From Torymus aiolomorphi (lineage: Eukaryota > Arthropoda > Insecta > Hymenoptera > Torymidae): 64,000 bases of DNA. The position numbers and the translations under genes are program-made. This document shows positions 1 through 12,271 of the stretch, piece after piece (positions within the stretch are counted from its first letter, which is position 1; each line of letters opens with the position of its first letter). The notes below the pieces were generated by a model. That model searched no databases. It saw nothing but the letters and a program-made list of their open reading frames with translations, and was not told where the DNA came from. The stretch lies in assembly GCA_036365515.1 (NCBI GenBank), contig CM070873.1, forward strand, positions 193,501,104 through 193,565,103, written 5' to 3'.

Positions 1-717
1 TTTCTCAATAAGTCAATTCCCGAGCGGAAAGACTTTCTTAAATCTTCTAATCTTTGTTTTAATTGTCTTGGGGAGCACCATATAAGAAATTGTACTTCCA
101 CGTATCGATGCTTTCTTTGCAAAGCTAAGCATCACACTTTGGTGCACACTGACAGCAATCAAGTAATCAGTTCGTTGCAGACTGATCAGATTGACTCAGT
201 GTCCAGCTCATCTAGCCCAAACTGTGGCAATCTCGTCATTTCAGAAGACGATCAATCTGCTTCTCAAGCAGTCTCCCTTAATAGTGGAGTAAGTACTAAA
301 TGTACAGGAGTACTTTTAGCTACCGCTAGGGTTAACGCTCTTGGTCCTAACGGAACCAAAATTCAAGTTCGTGCGCTGATCGATCCTGGATCTCAAATCT
401 CACTTATTACACAAGCTTTGTGTAACTTGCTTTCTCTAAATTGTAGAACCAGTCACACGCACATTCAAGGTATAGGTGAAAAGACAGCTGCCACCTCTTC
501 TAAGGTAGTTTGTCTTACTATACAACCTCATTTCAATTCGACTTTCTCATTGGAAATTGATGGCATTATCTTGCCAAAACTCTCGTCTTATAAACCCCCC
601 GTTGTAGGTGGTATCTCTAATTTCGAGTACTTAAGAGGGCTGCAGCTAGCAGACCCCATGTACTTCGAAGCCTCAGGCATCGATATTCTGCTCGGTGTTA
701 GCGCTTATAGCACTTAG
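1..717 (+). pseudogene. BEL/Pao gag C-terminus (zinc knuckles) and aspartic protease
   Basis: The frame is open from base 1 with no start in the window. It begins with two zinc-binding modules (CFNC...H....C, then CFLC...H....H) at about bases 55-145, typical of the end of Pao Gag. A 192-residue stretch follows with the retropepsin-like motif DPGSQISLI near base 382 and a later DILLG motif, matching the A17 (DUF1758/Pao) peptidase. The frame stops at 717. Homologous coding (SKFGWLLTG, typical of the protease-RT linker) continues in another frame from about 705, so a frameshift separates the protease from the polymerase. Family assignment is confident; activity is not expected. Confidence 0.85.
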
Positions 718-2402
718 CTCCAAATTCGGATGGCTCTTGACAGGTAATCTCTCTTCGTCACCCTCAGAAATAGGGCTAGAATCAATATCTCTTCATTGTT
801 CGAACAGCTGCGAGCATGAAGCCAAACTTTTGGAGCTCGTACAAGATTTTTGGAGGGCGGGGATAGATATTTATCTATCGTTAAAAAATCTTACTTGCCT
901 GACGAACAAGCATGTGAGGATTTTTATCAAAAAACTACCCGTCAAGATGAAACAGGGCAATATATAGTAAGTCTACCCTGGAAAAATCGAGACCAGTTGA
1001 GTTCTGCTCATCTCGAGAACTCTCATTCTACCGCATTACACGCACTCAATTGTCTCGAAGCAAACTTCGCTAAGGACGAGAAACTCGAACAAGCTTATAC
1101 TGACTTTATAAAAGCGTACATTGACCTAGGACATATGTCACTCTCTTCAGATTTTGATTCGTTATCTAACAAATCTCAAGTCTTGTTACCACATCATGGT
1201 GTGTGGAAGGAAACTAGTACGATAATCAAGTTACGTACTGTGTTTAATGGCTCGAGTAAATCTAAAACAGGAGTTTCGGTCAATGATCTTCTTCACATTG
1301 GACCTAACCATCTTCAAAATCTCGTCGCTTTGATCTGTGCCTGGCGTAGGTACAAGATCGCTCTTTCAGCTGACGTGGAGAAAATGTTCAGACAAATTGG
1401 TGTCAAACAAGTTGATCAACCCTTTCAATCGATTTTGTGGCGTTTTGACAAGAGTGAACCCATTCAAACTTATCACCTGACTACCGTGACGTATGGATTG
1501 GCATGCTCGCCATTTCTAGCTATACGCACACTCTTGAAGTTTGCCCACGACTATGGCAAAAAGTACCCAATCGCAGCTGAAGCTGTTCGATCAGAAATGT
1601 ACTCGGATAATGTACTTTCTGGTGCAGATTCCTTAGAAGAAGCTTTACTTAAACAGGATGAGTTAATTCAACTCTTTAAACAAGGTCTGCTCAATCTTCG
1701 TAAGTGGAGTTCAAATAACGCTGAAGTACTCTCGTGTTTACCCTCAAGTATGCTATTTGCATCAGAAACTTCTGTATCCAATTTTAGGTATAGAGAGATC
1801 AACCTAATACAGATTACTTTAGCTTTCGCATCAAAGAAGTTCTGATCAAATTGCCATTTACGAAACGATCTGTCCTTTCAAGAATAAGCTCAAGAATCAT
1901 GCAATCTTTGTGGCTTCTTAAAGTCAGTTGGGATGAAGAGCTTCCTCTCGATGTTTCTAATCGTTGGCAAACATAGTTGCAAGATCTTCATTTTATTAGT
2001 CACATCAAGATCCCTCCTTGGAGTGGATACACGCCACATTGCGAACTTATTGAAGTTCATGGATTCGCAGATGCATCCAAATTTGCATATGGTGCTGTCA
2101 TATATCTGCACTTAATTCAAAATCAAAGTGTTCTAGTCTCACTTCAAGTGGCAAAAACGCGAGTAGCTCCGCTTAAAACGCTAAGTATACCTCGTTTAGA
2201 ACTGTGCGCCGCGTTGCTACTCGCTAGACTGACTCACACTTTCATCGAGTCTTTCCCAATATAGGTTGAGAGTATTTGTCTATGGTCAGACTCTGCTGAT
2301 GTGCTCTTTTGGCTAAAAGACCATCCATCTAGATGGGGCGTATTCGTAGCCAATAGATGCTCGGAGATTCACACACTGCTACCTGACGCGTATTGACATC
2401 AC
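695..2402 (+). pseudogene. BEL/Pao reverse transcriptase and RNase H region, frameshifted
   Basis: A piece at 695-860 gives the protease-RT linker. From about 862 the frame returns and runs to 1845 as a clear Pao reverse transcriptase: LPHHGVWKE near 1187, an RTVFNGSSK block, DVEKMFRQIGV near 1372 and TTVTYGLACSP near 1480. The catalytic box is YSDN near 1602, so the second aspartate of YxDD is asparagine. A third frame from about 1800 to 2264 encodes the connection/RNase H-like part (HGFADASKFAYGA, PRLELCAALLLARL). Stops at 1974, 2262 and 2394 interrupt it. It leads directly into the integrase segment in the same frame. Confidence 0.85.
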
Positions 2403-4181
2403 GTGCGATCTAGCGATAACCCCGCTGACGTTATATCACGAGGTATCGGGCCTTCAAAATTAGCCTCCCATAATCTATGGTGGAAAGGTCCCGTCTGGCT
2501 TGCTGAGAGCCATGAACCGTGGATGAGGTCCCATGATGAGCTCAACTTCACCATAAATAGTCTGAATCTTCATCCTAGTCATACCCTAGTCGCTAGCAAG
2601 GTCAAACCAAATTCTGTTGAGAATAATCCAGAAATTTGGAGTCTTATTAATAAATACTCGTCTTTAAATAAGTTGTTACGGATATCTTCGTACTGCTTCA
2701 GATTCATTCATGGAATCGGTTCGAAATTAGAGCGTAAGCCGACTTCAAATTCAGAGGTTAGTTTTTTTACTGTTCCTCAATCCCGACTATGCCTTCCCAC
2801 TCCGATTTCTGAGGACGTCAGTGCTAGTGAGATTGAGAACGATAGACTTTGTCTGAGTTATTTAGTTCAAAATGCTTTTTTTAAGCCCGAACTACAAAAT
2901 TTAGCTAAAACCGGAAAACTTTCGTCGAAAAGTGCTCTCTTACCGTTAAACCCCGTGATACAAAATCATTTGCTTAGGGTTGGCGGTCGACTTTCTCACT
3001 CTCTTCTCGAAGAAGAAGCAAAACATCCTCTTATCTTACCTGCTGATTGTCATTTTACTACATTAATAATTAGGGATGCTCATTATCGTACTCTTCATGG
3101 TGGTGTCCAATTGACAGTTGCTACTCTTCGACGACAGTATTGGATAGTGAGAGGACGATCAGCAGTTAAGGTCATCAGAGCATGCATTATTTGCACACGT
3201 CACACCGCTCGAGTGCCCACTCAATTAATGGGTGAATTGCCCAAGGCCCGAGTGCGCCCCTCTTCACCGTTTGAACGTGCTGGTGTTGATTACGCCGGTC
3301 CTATAAACGTTCGTCTTACTAAAACTAGGGGTAAAGGTACAATGAAAGGATATATCGCAATTTTCATCTGCATGGCTACTAGAGCCATACTCATCGAGTT
3401 AGTTGAGGACTACTCAAGTGAAGCTTTCATCGCTGCTTTCCATGGATTTACCGCACGTAGAGGTCATTGCAAGGAACTATATTCAGATCAGGGAACTAAT
3501 ATCGTAGGTGCAGACGCGCAGTTAAGACAGATGGTTGACGCTTCTTCTTCATTTTCGTCTCAAGTTTTTAAGTCCCTCGCCCAAGAAGGAACTTTGTGAA
3601 CTTTCAATCCTCCCGGTGCACCTCACTTTGGTGGCTTATGGGAAGCCGTAGTTAAATCTGCCAAACATCACTTGCGTCGCGTCGTTGGGGACCAAGTCCT
3701 CACCTTCTCAGAACTTGCTACTCTACTCTGTCGAATAGAAGCTTGCCTGAACTCGAGACCTTTAATTGCTCTCACTGAAGATCCGTCTGACTTTGATTTC
3801 CTGTCACCCTTGCATTTTCTTATACAACGTCCATCATTTTTAGTGCCTGAATAAGACCTCTCGAATGCCAATGTCCCTCCAGGAAAGCGTTGGCTATTGA
3901 TTAGTCAACTGACTCAACATTTTTGGGCCAGGTGGTCATCCGAATATTTAACGTCGTTGCAATCCAGCATGAAGTGGAGACAGCCTCATCCTCCAGTCAC
4001 CGTGGGTGACTTAATGCTCATTTGGAATGAGCTCACGCCTCCAGCCAAGTGGCCCTGGGCTCGAGTCACCGCCATCCATCCCGAGAGTGATGGCTTCATC
4101 CGCGTGGTCGACCTTTGCGCGGCCACCACTACGCTATGTAGCCCCATCGCCAAGGTCATACGCCTCTTAGTCAAGGATTGA
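2403..4181 (+). pseudogene. BEL/Pao integrase and DUF5641-like C-terminal domain
   Basis: The segment opens with SSDNPADVISRG, a conserved block after the Pao RNase H domain. An integrase zinc-binding region follows (HYRTLHGG near 3080; CIICTRH near 3185). The integrase core has GVDYAGP near 3280, YSDQGTN near 3480 and GLWEAV near 3635, so the D, D and E positions are all present. A DUF5641-type tail (VTVGDLMLIWNE, PPAKWPWARV) ends at 4181. Two stops, at 3597-3599 and 3852-3854, break an otherwise continuous frame. Known role: a Pao integrase would insert cDNA into the host genome; this copy is inactive as read. Confidence 0.85.
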
Positions 4182-4213
4182 GGTTCGTCCGCCAGTCTGG
4201 CGAAGGTGGGCGG

Positions 4214-4529
4214 TATTTTGGGAATTCCGAGTCTCACATTCGACGCCGAAGGCATTTCCTCTCCCACGGCTATCTACGCCACACGTGAGAGCGAGCCGCC
4301 AATGAGAGCTATCCACGCGTCTCTCTCTTACCGCCCCTCCTACCATCAAGACGCCGGTTGAAGGCGCCTCGCTTTACCGGCCGGCATTCGGTAGTTCTCG
4401 CGCGATGGCCCAAGAGACAGCAGCGGACAGGCTGCGCGACGAAGTTTAATAAATCACGTTTTCTCCACACGAAAAGTATTTTAATTGGAAAACCAGACCA
4501 TACCACGATCCATCCTTTCACTCTTTACA
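4214..4529 (+). repeat. 3' LTR of the first BEL/Pao element
   Basis: It follows a purine-rich tract (GAAGGTGGGCGG, 4202-4213) just after the polyprotein stop. It opens TATTTTGGGAATTCC, resembling the TGTTTGGGAATTC start of the second BEL element, and ends near TTTACA at 4529. An AATAAA-like signal lies at about 4447. The boundaries are inferred from the purine tract and from the point where homology to the inverted duplication begins; the partner LTR is not in the window. Confidence 0.6.
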
Positions 4530-4604
4530 CTGCAAGTAGCATTTAGCAATAATGCGTGGGTTTTTTCTTTCGCTGTAAGTTATATAACAATAAGTTAGAC
4601 ACAC

Positions 4605-5721
4605 TGTTTGGGAATTCAGTAAGTTTGAATTCCCGCGCGTTCTCGCGAAACGGCTCCACTCACTGAGTCGCCGCGGCGCGGCAGCATCTCGTGGTGTCTC
4701 GGCGGAAAAGCTGAGACGCTACACTGACTACTCAAGTTATACGTGATATGTCGGTCTCTCTCGCTCTCTCACATGCAAATGTGAGAGAGTGATTGATTTG
4801 ATTATTGCGGTAACGAGGTCGAGGCCGAGAAGAAGGAAGTAGTTCAAGGCCTCGCTCTCTCTGCATCTAGCTCGCCACGAGGTCACACCGGTCGGCAACT
4901 ACACTGTAATTCTCCGTCTGATTTATCACCATTCTAATCGGCTCTACTCATCACCTTCACTGGCTCTTCTCATCTCTGGCTTCACTCATCACGGAAAACT
5001 CATCTGCTTGCTTTGGCCACTGCATCGCTGGAGCAACTCACCGTTGCAGTTTATCTGCAGCACTCGTGCAAGGTAACCTCAAAATTACACAGTGACTAAC
5101 CACGTGCGCGGACACAGACAAACTCATTACACTCTTGCCTGGCGGAATTCTCACACACACGATTGGATCAATAATTACCTAATCGTGTGCGCTCAATTAT
5201 GGGTCACAATTGAGCGAGTTGCGGCAGAGTCAAGGCAAGCGTTTCACTCACTCATTGGAATTAGCAAGACTCGGTAGCATCACTCGTTGAATATATATCA
5301 TTTAACGGATATACTCAAATTTGGCCAAACTCATTAGGCGACACAGGTTAGTCATCTCTAGTGAGAGATTGCAACACCATGCGTCTAAGTACTTATTACT
5401 CAATTGTTACTGCGTACACACTACTTGTTAATATTCACTCATTTATATCATTAGAAAAAAAAATCATTTCAACTCAGATTATTACTTGAATGCGAATCTT
5501 TAGACTTAATGTAATTTAAACTGTACATGAATCATTGTTAACTATTGTTAATTATTATTAGAATTTAAAAGATTGTAATTTTATAAACCAGAATGTATTT
5601 ATGATGCGACTTAGAACTAATATAATATATTGAAGTTTTATTTACGTATGTGTGTGACTCAAATTTATTTCAACACCCACAGCATGTACTCATATGACTA
5701 TAACTATGGCTTTCCAAAACA
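4605..5721 (+). repeat. 5' LTR of BEL/Pao element 2
   Basis: It matches 11096-12271 nearly base for base over about 1.1 kb. It lacks a segment of about 51 bp present in the 3' LTR at 11710-11760 and has a shorter CTCT run. The terminal TG...CA and the primer-binding site 3 bases beyond its end fix the right boundary. Confidence 0.9.
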
Positions 5722-5724
5722 TTT

Positions 5725-5743
5725 TGGTCCATCAAGCCGGATT
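5725..5743 (+). other. Primer-binding site, tRNA-Tyr-like
   Basis: TGGTCCATCAAGCCGGATT lies 3 bases after the 5' LTR. Its reverse complement resembles the 3' end of animal tRNA-Tyr (ATCCGGCTCGAAGGACCA), with about two mismatches. The tRNA identity is from memory of the tRNA sequence and should be verified. Confidence 0.55.
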
Positions 5744-5812
5744 ATCATGCTGTGGTGTGTAATAGAGCCAGTAAAAGCATACTCATTCTTGATAATCTCA
5801 CAGAATCTCACA

Positions 5813-7339
5813 ATGACTGACGACAAGCAGAAGAAGGTGGAATTCGTCCACAGCTCAGACAACGAGGACAACTCAACCAAGCAGGAGGAAGGGGCTCAAC
5901 AACCAACTGTTGACGACAAGCTCCAGAGCACTGCTAGCGGATCTACTACCACCACCAAGTCCTTCGTGCCCTTGTTGCCACCTGGTTTGACTGTATCGGA
6001 CAACTCAACAAAGAGGACTCGCTCAAAGTTTCCGATGAATGTGCCTGCTTCGTTGATCTGCAAAATTAGCTCACAATATGTGAGACTCCAGAAGCTGAAA
6101 CGGATATCCAATTATGTTGAGGACAAGGAAGGCACTGTTCACATGAACAATTTGGTGACGTGGAGGAAGGATGCTGAGGAAATTTATGAACCCTACGGGA
6201 GAGAACATGCAATTATTGAGGATGCATGTCCAGCATCATTCGTGACCAATCCTTATTTCAGCTCGGACTTCCACGACTCATTCCACGAACAGTGCCACTC
6301 AATAATGGCTAACCTCAGCAAGTTGGAGCAAATATGGCACTCTCAACATAAAACCACTCAACCTCCAAGCACCGGTGAGCCTCAACACTTTCAGATCAGC
6401 AAGTTGCCGGAGATCAAGCTGCCAACTTTTAACGGAACTTACACTGAATAGACAGCCTACAAGGAGCTCTTTACTGGATTAATACTCAAAAGGGCAGGAC
6501 TCAAGGATTACGCTAAGCTCCATTACTTGCGTAGTTCACTTACAGGTGCACCACTCACACTCATTGAAGTATTCACTCTCTGTGATGAATCACTCAAGCC
6601 TGCATGGGACACTCTTGTGGCGAGGTATGAAAACAAACGGGTCCTTCTCAATGATCAGCTGGATCGTTTGGCAGACTTGGCAGCAGCACAAAATAAGAAC
6701 TCGGCATCACTCAACACATTAGTAACGGAAATGTCCAAGATACGGAAATCTCTCCACATATTGGTACCAAAGGAAGAATTGGGAGATCATATCTTGGCTC
6801 ATCGGATGGCGAGGCTGCTGGATAGGACTACTCGAGAAGCATGGGAGACGTCTCGAGTAAATATCACTGAGCTGCCGACTTTTGAGGAATTTGAAGCTTT
6901 TCTGATAGGTCGAGTCCGTGCTTTGGAGATTGCATCGGATACACCAGCCGGATCTCACAAACCATCATCATCTCCAACCTCGAAGGTCGTCAAGGCCCAT
7001 CAAAGCTCAAGCCCCGGAGTCTCTCAAGCTAAGCCACCAAACTCATCAAAGGTTACGCACTCAAGCAGGATCTCACAGCATCCGTGCACATACTGTGGAG
7101 CACCTCATTTTATTGTTGCGTGCCCAACGTTCAAGCGCCTTTCTGAACAGGAACAGAGGAAGTTTGTCATGGAGAAGCCTCTCTGCTTCAACTGTCTGGG
7201 CTTGCATTCTGCGAAGAACTGTAAGTCACAGTACCGGTGTAAGACGTGTAACGGTAACCATCACACCATGATACACATATCACGCTATCCAGACAACAAA
7301 CCACAAGGCAGCTCAGAACCCGGCACAACTCAACAATAA
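5813..7339 (+). pseudogene. BEL/Pao Gag (element 2), one internal stop
   Basis: The start at 5813 (CACAATGACTGAC) is chosen because it is the first ATG after the LTR and primer site that leads into Gag-like sequence; the frame is technically open from 5630, inside the LTR. The product is the Gag structural protein of the retroelement particle. Conserved Pao Gag blocks are visible: KLPEIKLPTFNGTYTE before the stop, LFTGLILKRAG after it, then RARLLDRTTREAWE-like sequence. Near the end are three Cys/His modules (CTYC...C, CFNC...H....C, CKTC...H....H) at about 7085-7270. A TAG at 6449-6451 falls where the family normally has tryptophan. The frame ends at a TAA at 7337, and the polymerase continues downstream in the same frame. 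Confidence 0.85.
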
Positions 7340-7420
7340 GAAAAAGGCGCAATCATCTCGTATCACGGCCAAACTCAACCGACACACTCATCTACTCACT
7401 CAACATTATTAGCAACTGCT

Positions 7421-9444
7421 TTGGCATGGTATGACTCATCGGTGACATCTCACAAACTCAGAATACTCATCGATTCAGGTTCTGAAGTATCATTCATTTC
7501 GAAGGATACAGTGGATCTACTCAGACTCAAACGGCAATGCTCATCTATACCGATTCATGGAATTGGAGGCACGCACTCAACTCAAACACTCGGAAAGGTT
7601 CAAATAGACTTAAGGCCCATCTACAGGAATCTAAAGGTTAGGATCACTGCTCATATTATACGTCAAGTATCATCAATGTTACCATCAGAGCAATGTGCGC
7701 AACTCAAGTGGAATCATACGGAAAAATTAAACTTGGCTGACCCTACCTTTTGGAAACCTCAACCAGTGGATTTACTCATCGGTGCTGATTATTATGGACA
7801 AATTATGAAACCTAATCTCATAAAGGGGAGTGTAACTGAACCAGTTGCACAATTATCAATCTTTGGCTGGCTCATAGTAGGTCCATTCAAATCAGCTGTT
7901 CAACACAGAACAGTACTTCACACAACGGTTTCACTCAACACTGAAGGCTTGCAGGAAATACTCACTCGTTTTTGGATTCAAGAAGAGCCACCCTCAACTT
8001 CTGCAGTCAAACTCAACAAGGAAGAAGCAATGTGTGAACAACATTTTGTTGAAACTCACACGAGAGATACTGATGGACGATATCTAGTCAGATTACCTCT
8101 CACAACCTCAGTAGAAGTACTAGGAAATTCATTCGGAAAAGCTCAAGCGTGCCTCAAACGAATACTCACAAAATGCAATCAAGAAGGCATCTACAAGGAA
8201 AGGTATTATGCATTTATGGAAGAATACTGCAAATTGGGCCACATGGTGCAGATCCCCAGGAAATATCTGCCAAACCATCTTACTATCTTCCTCACCATGG
8301 AGTACTACGAGAAGATAGTTTAACAACAAAACTCAGAGCAGTATTCAATGGTTCAGCACTAACGACAAATGGAAACTCACTCAACGATATAATGCATACT
8401 GGACCCAATCTCTCACCTAACATTGTGGATGTTCTCATATGGATTCGAACTCAGCCATTTGTATTCTCAACTGACATTACGAAAATCTATCGTCAGATTA
8501 AGGTTCATCCTCAGGATTGGAATCTACAACGCATTTTGTGGGTAGATGCAAAGGGTCAACTCGCTCACTTTCAGCTGACTACAATCACCTATGGAACACG
8601 AGCAGCTCCGTACTTAGCAATTCGGACGCTCGTTCAGCTGGTCAAGGATGAAGGAGACAATTATCCACTTGCGGTAGACTCACTACTCTTTGGAACGTAT
8701 ATGGATGATATCTTCGGTGGAGCTGCATCAACGGAAATTCTCATCAAAAAAGCCAAGCAGTTGGACGCTCTCTGCACGGCGGGCGGTTTTCCATTAGCAA
8801 AATGGAATTCAAACTCACATGGCTTCCTCAAAGAATTTCTCAAAGAGCCAGCAGCCGAAGAAGCTGTACCTCTAGATGATTGCGCTACAAATATACTCGG
8901 GATGAAATGGCTCCCACAATCGGATCAGCTCACCTTCAGAATGACTCTGCCGTCCCAGAAGGAGATGATAACGAAAAGGATTATACTTTCAGAAGTATCT
9001 CAATTGTACGATCCCATCGGAATAATCTCACCGGTAATAATCACATCAAAAATCCTCCTGCAAGAACTGTGGCTTCACAAGCTCTCTTGGAACGAATCAC
9101 TGCCAAACTCAATTGTGAAAAAATGGTTGAACATTCGAGAAGATCTCAAAAACTTGAACAAAATCGCCATACCAAGGTGGTTAGGAATTCAAGAAAACTC
9201 AGTCGTGGAACTTCATGGCTTCTCGGATGCTTCACAACAGGCAATGGCCACAGTTCTGTACATCAAGACTACAACACGCTCATCTCACACAACTTCATCG
9301 TTTCTCATCTCCAAGACAAAAGTGGCATCACTCAAACGACAGTCAATCCCACGATTGGAATTAGGAGCGGCAGTGCTACTCACGAAGTTGGCAAAACACG
9401 TTTTGGATAACTCACGTCTGCCAATTTCACAAATTCATCTGTAG
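7421..9444 (+). pseudogene. BEL/Pao protease, reverse transcriptase and RNase H (element 2)
   Basis: The first part (7421-8323) carries the A17 protease: IDSGSEVSFI near 7450, a DLLIGADYYG block near 7770, and FGWLIVGPF. A one-base frame change near 8270 moves the rest into another frame. There LPHHGVLRE, RAVFNGSA, STDITKIYRQIKV near 8470 and the catalytic YMDD near 8700 are intact, followed by an RNase H-like segment with HGFSDASQQAMA near 9210 and PRLELGAAVLLTKLA. The segment ends at TAG 9442-9444; homologous sequence (TDARVALTWI) continues in frame, so this is a nonsense mutation and not the natural end. Only the shift near 8270 and the end stop separate this segment from a readable polymerase. 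Confidence 0.85.
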
Positions 9445-11065
9445 ACAGATGCAAGGGTAGCACTCACATGGATACACTCACACCCCTCAAAATGGAAGGA
9501 TTTCGTTGGAAATAGAGTCGCCTTAATTCAAGAACTCATTCCAACAGCTCAATGGAGACATGTGCCTGGAGCTGAAAATCCAGCAGACTGCGCTTCGCGA
9601 GGAGTACTTACCGCACACCTCAGAGAGCACCATTTATGGTGGCTCGGACCGAGTTGGCTCTGCAAAGAAGATTCAGCTTGGCCATCTCAAGCAACCTCCA
9701 TTCAAGAGAACAACCTTCCAGAATTGAGGGCCAAGGTCACACTCACCACAGCCAAATCAAACTCAAGCACCGTATAGAACATCATCGAGCATTATTCGTC
9801 ACTCACTCGACTCATAAGAATAACTGGATGGGTAATGATCGCATGTGATCGATTCAAGGCGAAAGGTAAAACTCACCATGAATCGAAACTCACTACTGAT
9901 CTAATCAGCAAGGCAAAACTCTTCTGGGTCAAGAAGATTCAGCAAGTTCATTTTCATTCAGAACTCATCATGCTGAAAAATTCTCAAGTCCCATCTCTCA
10001 ACGTTACACGGTAGCGCTCAACTCACTCTGGTACACACTCGGCAGGAATTTTGGATTATCGAAGGCAGAGCACCGGTCAAGTCACGCATATTAAAATGTG
10101 TGACTTGTGCAAGGTATCGGGCTCAACGGGCTCAGCAACTCATGGGGCAACTACCCATGGTCAGGGTTACCCCATCATCACCTTCCACTCACACTGGGAA
10201 AGGTCGTGGATCCAAAACATACAAATGCTGGTTTTGTATCTTTGTGTGCTTCTCAACATCAGCTGTTCATCTAGAACTGGTCAGTGACTACTCAACGGAC
10301 GGATTCTTAGCGGCATATAAACGGTTCACCTCAAGAAGAGGAAGACCTTCTAACCTCTACTCAGACTGTGGAACAAATTCCATCGCAGCAGACAAGGAAC
10401 TGAAGATTCTCTTCCACCAAACTCAACGTGAAAACTCAAGTCTGTACAATTCACTAACCAACGAGGGAACCCAATGGACATTCAACCCACCTGCTGCACC
10501 TCACATGAGAGGCAAGTGGGAGGCAGTAGCGAAATCAGTTAAATTTCATCTGCGACGGACCATTGGGGACACTCTACTCACATTTGAAACTTCAGCCACT
10601 TTGCTCACTCAGATAGAAGCTCTACACAACTCAAGGCCACTAGAACCTCTCATTGAAGACCCAGAAGACCTCAACGCACTCACACCCGGACATTTTCTCA
10701 TCGGAAAGGCACTGAACTCAGTGCCTGAACCTACTCTACTCAACTTGAATGAATCACGGCTGTCCAAATGGCAACTCATTCAACGGATTACTCAGAACTT
10801 TTGGCAGCAGTGGTCAACTCAATATCTCCAACGGCTTCAATCCATTTCAAAATGGCATCATCCCTCTCATGAGATCAAGGTGGGTTCTATGGTACTACTC
10901 ACTGATGAACGCTCACCACCGAGCAAATGGCCACTCGCAAGAGTCACTCAACTTCATCCTGGAACCGACAATCTCACCAGAGTTGTCACACTCAAGACGG
11001 CAACGACTCAGCTTACTCGCCCAATCTCAAAACTCACCATATTGCCAGTGCCAATCAAGACTTAA
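9445..11065 (+). pseudogene. BEL/Pao integrase and C-terminal domain (element 2), with deletions
   Basis: It begins in frame with the RNase H tail and the AENPADCASRG block near 9575. A TAG at 9775 and sequence up to about 10015 follow, then a jump to the end of the zinc-binding region. About 100 residues expected between these, including most of the HHCC domain, appear to be missing compared with the first BEL element. From 10100 the core is readable (YSDCGTN near 10360, KWEAVAKS near 10515), but the region expected to carry the first catalytic aspartate (GVDxAGP in element 1) is missing. The DUF5641-like tail (VGSMVLLTDE, PPSKWPLARV) is complete and ends at 11065. Confidence 0.85.
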
Positions 11066-11095
11066 ATCAACCTGGAGGTTGATTGGCAGGCGGAA

Positions 11096-12271
11096 TGTTT
11101 GGGAATTCAGTAAGTTTGAATTCCCACGCGTTCTCGCGGAACGGCTCCACTCACTGAGTCGCCGCGGCGCGGCAGCACCTCGTAGTGTCTCGGCGGAAAA
11201 ACTGAGACGCTACACTGACTACTCAAGTTATACGTGATATGTCGGTCTCTCTCGCTCTCTCACATGCAAATGTGAGAGAGTGATTGATTTGATTATTGCG
11301 GTAACGAGGTCGAGGCCGAGAAGGAGGAAGTGGTTCAAGGCCTCGCTCTCTCTCTCTCTGCATCTAGCTCGCCACGAGGTCACACCGGTCGGCAACTACA
11401 CTGCAATTCTCCGTCTGATTTATCAGCATTCTAATCGGCTCTACTCATCACCTTCACTGGCTCTTCTCATCTCTGGCTTCACTCATCACGGAAAACTCAT
11501 CTGCTTGCTTTGGCCACTGCATCGCTGGGGCAACTCACCGTTGCAGTTTATCTGCAGCACTCGTGCAAGGTAACCTCAAAATTACACAGTGACTAAGCAC
11601 GTGCGCGGACACAGACAAACTCATTACACTCTTGCCTGGCGGAATTCTCATACACACGATTGGATCAATAATTACCTAATCGTGTGCGCTCAATTATGGG
11701 TCACAATTAAGTCAATAATATTGAATTGTGTACTCAACCAGCAGCACCTTCTACCATCAGAGCGAGTTGCGGCAGAGTCAAGGCAAGCGTTTCACTCACT
11801 CATTGGAATTAGCAAGACTCGGTAGCATCACTCATTGAATATATATCATTTAACGGATAGACTCAAATTTGGCCAAACTCATTAGGCGACACAGGTTAGT
11901 CATCTCTAGTGAGAGATTGCAACTCCATGCGTCTAAGTACTTATTACTCAATTGTTACTGCGTACACACTACTTGTTAATATTCACTCATTTATATCATT
12001 AGAAGAAAAAAAACCATTTCAACTCAGATTATTACTTGAATGCGAATCTTTAGACTTAATGTAATTTAAACTGTACATGAATCATTGTTAACTATTGTTA
12101 ATTATTATTAGAAGTTAAAAGATTGTAATTTTATAAATCAGAATGTATTTATGATGCCACTTAGAACTAATATAATATATTGAAGTTTTATTTACGTATG
12201 TGTGTGACTCAAATTTATTTCAACACCCACAGCATGTACTCATATGACTATAACTATCGCTTTGTCAAACA
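11096..12271 (+). repeat. 3' LTR of BEL/Pao element 2
   Basis: It starts TGTTTGGGAATTCAG after a purine-rich tract (GGCAGGCGGAA). It is about 59 bp longer than the 5' LTR because of a 51-bp segment at 11710-11760 and a longer CT run. Otherwise it shows only scattered single-base differences. Confidence 0.9.

Larger units (their letters stand above)
1..4529 (+). mobile_element. BEL/Pao LTR retrotransposon, 5'-incomplete in window, decayed
   Basis: The domains run in BEL/Pao order: zinc knuckles, A17-type aspartic protease, reverse transcriptase, RNase H region, integrase zinc-binding and core, then the DUF5641-like C-terminal domain, followed by an LTR. The 5' LTR and most of gag lie before base 1. 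The frame changes at about 705, 862 and 1800, and the long 3' frame has stops at 1974, 2262, 2394, 3597 and 3852, so this copy is dead. The reverse transcriptase catalytic box reads YSDN rather than YxDD. The LTR (about 4214-4529) ends where the left arm of the large inverted duplication begins. That suggests insertion into the arm, but the target duplication cannot be checked because the 5' end is outside the window. Confidence 0.9.
4605..12271 (+). mobile_element. BEL/Pao LTR retrotransposon with both LTRs
   Basis: LTRs at 4605-5721 and 11096-12271 both start TGTTTGGGAATTCAG and end in CA. The internal region carries a primer-binding site, gag with three zinc knuckles, protease, reverse transcriptase with an intact YMDD, and integrase. 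The element lies within ACAC-rich sequence of copy A. The uninterrupted equivalent in the right arm is near 21590-21605, and the flanks (CACAC / CAAAC) allow only an imperfect 5-bp target duplication. Stops at 6449, 7337, 9442 and 9775, frameshifts near 8270 and 10050, and a loss around the integrase N-terminus make it inactive. Confidence 0.92.
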
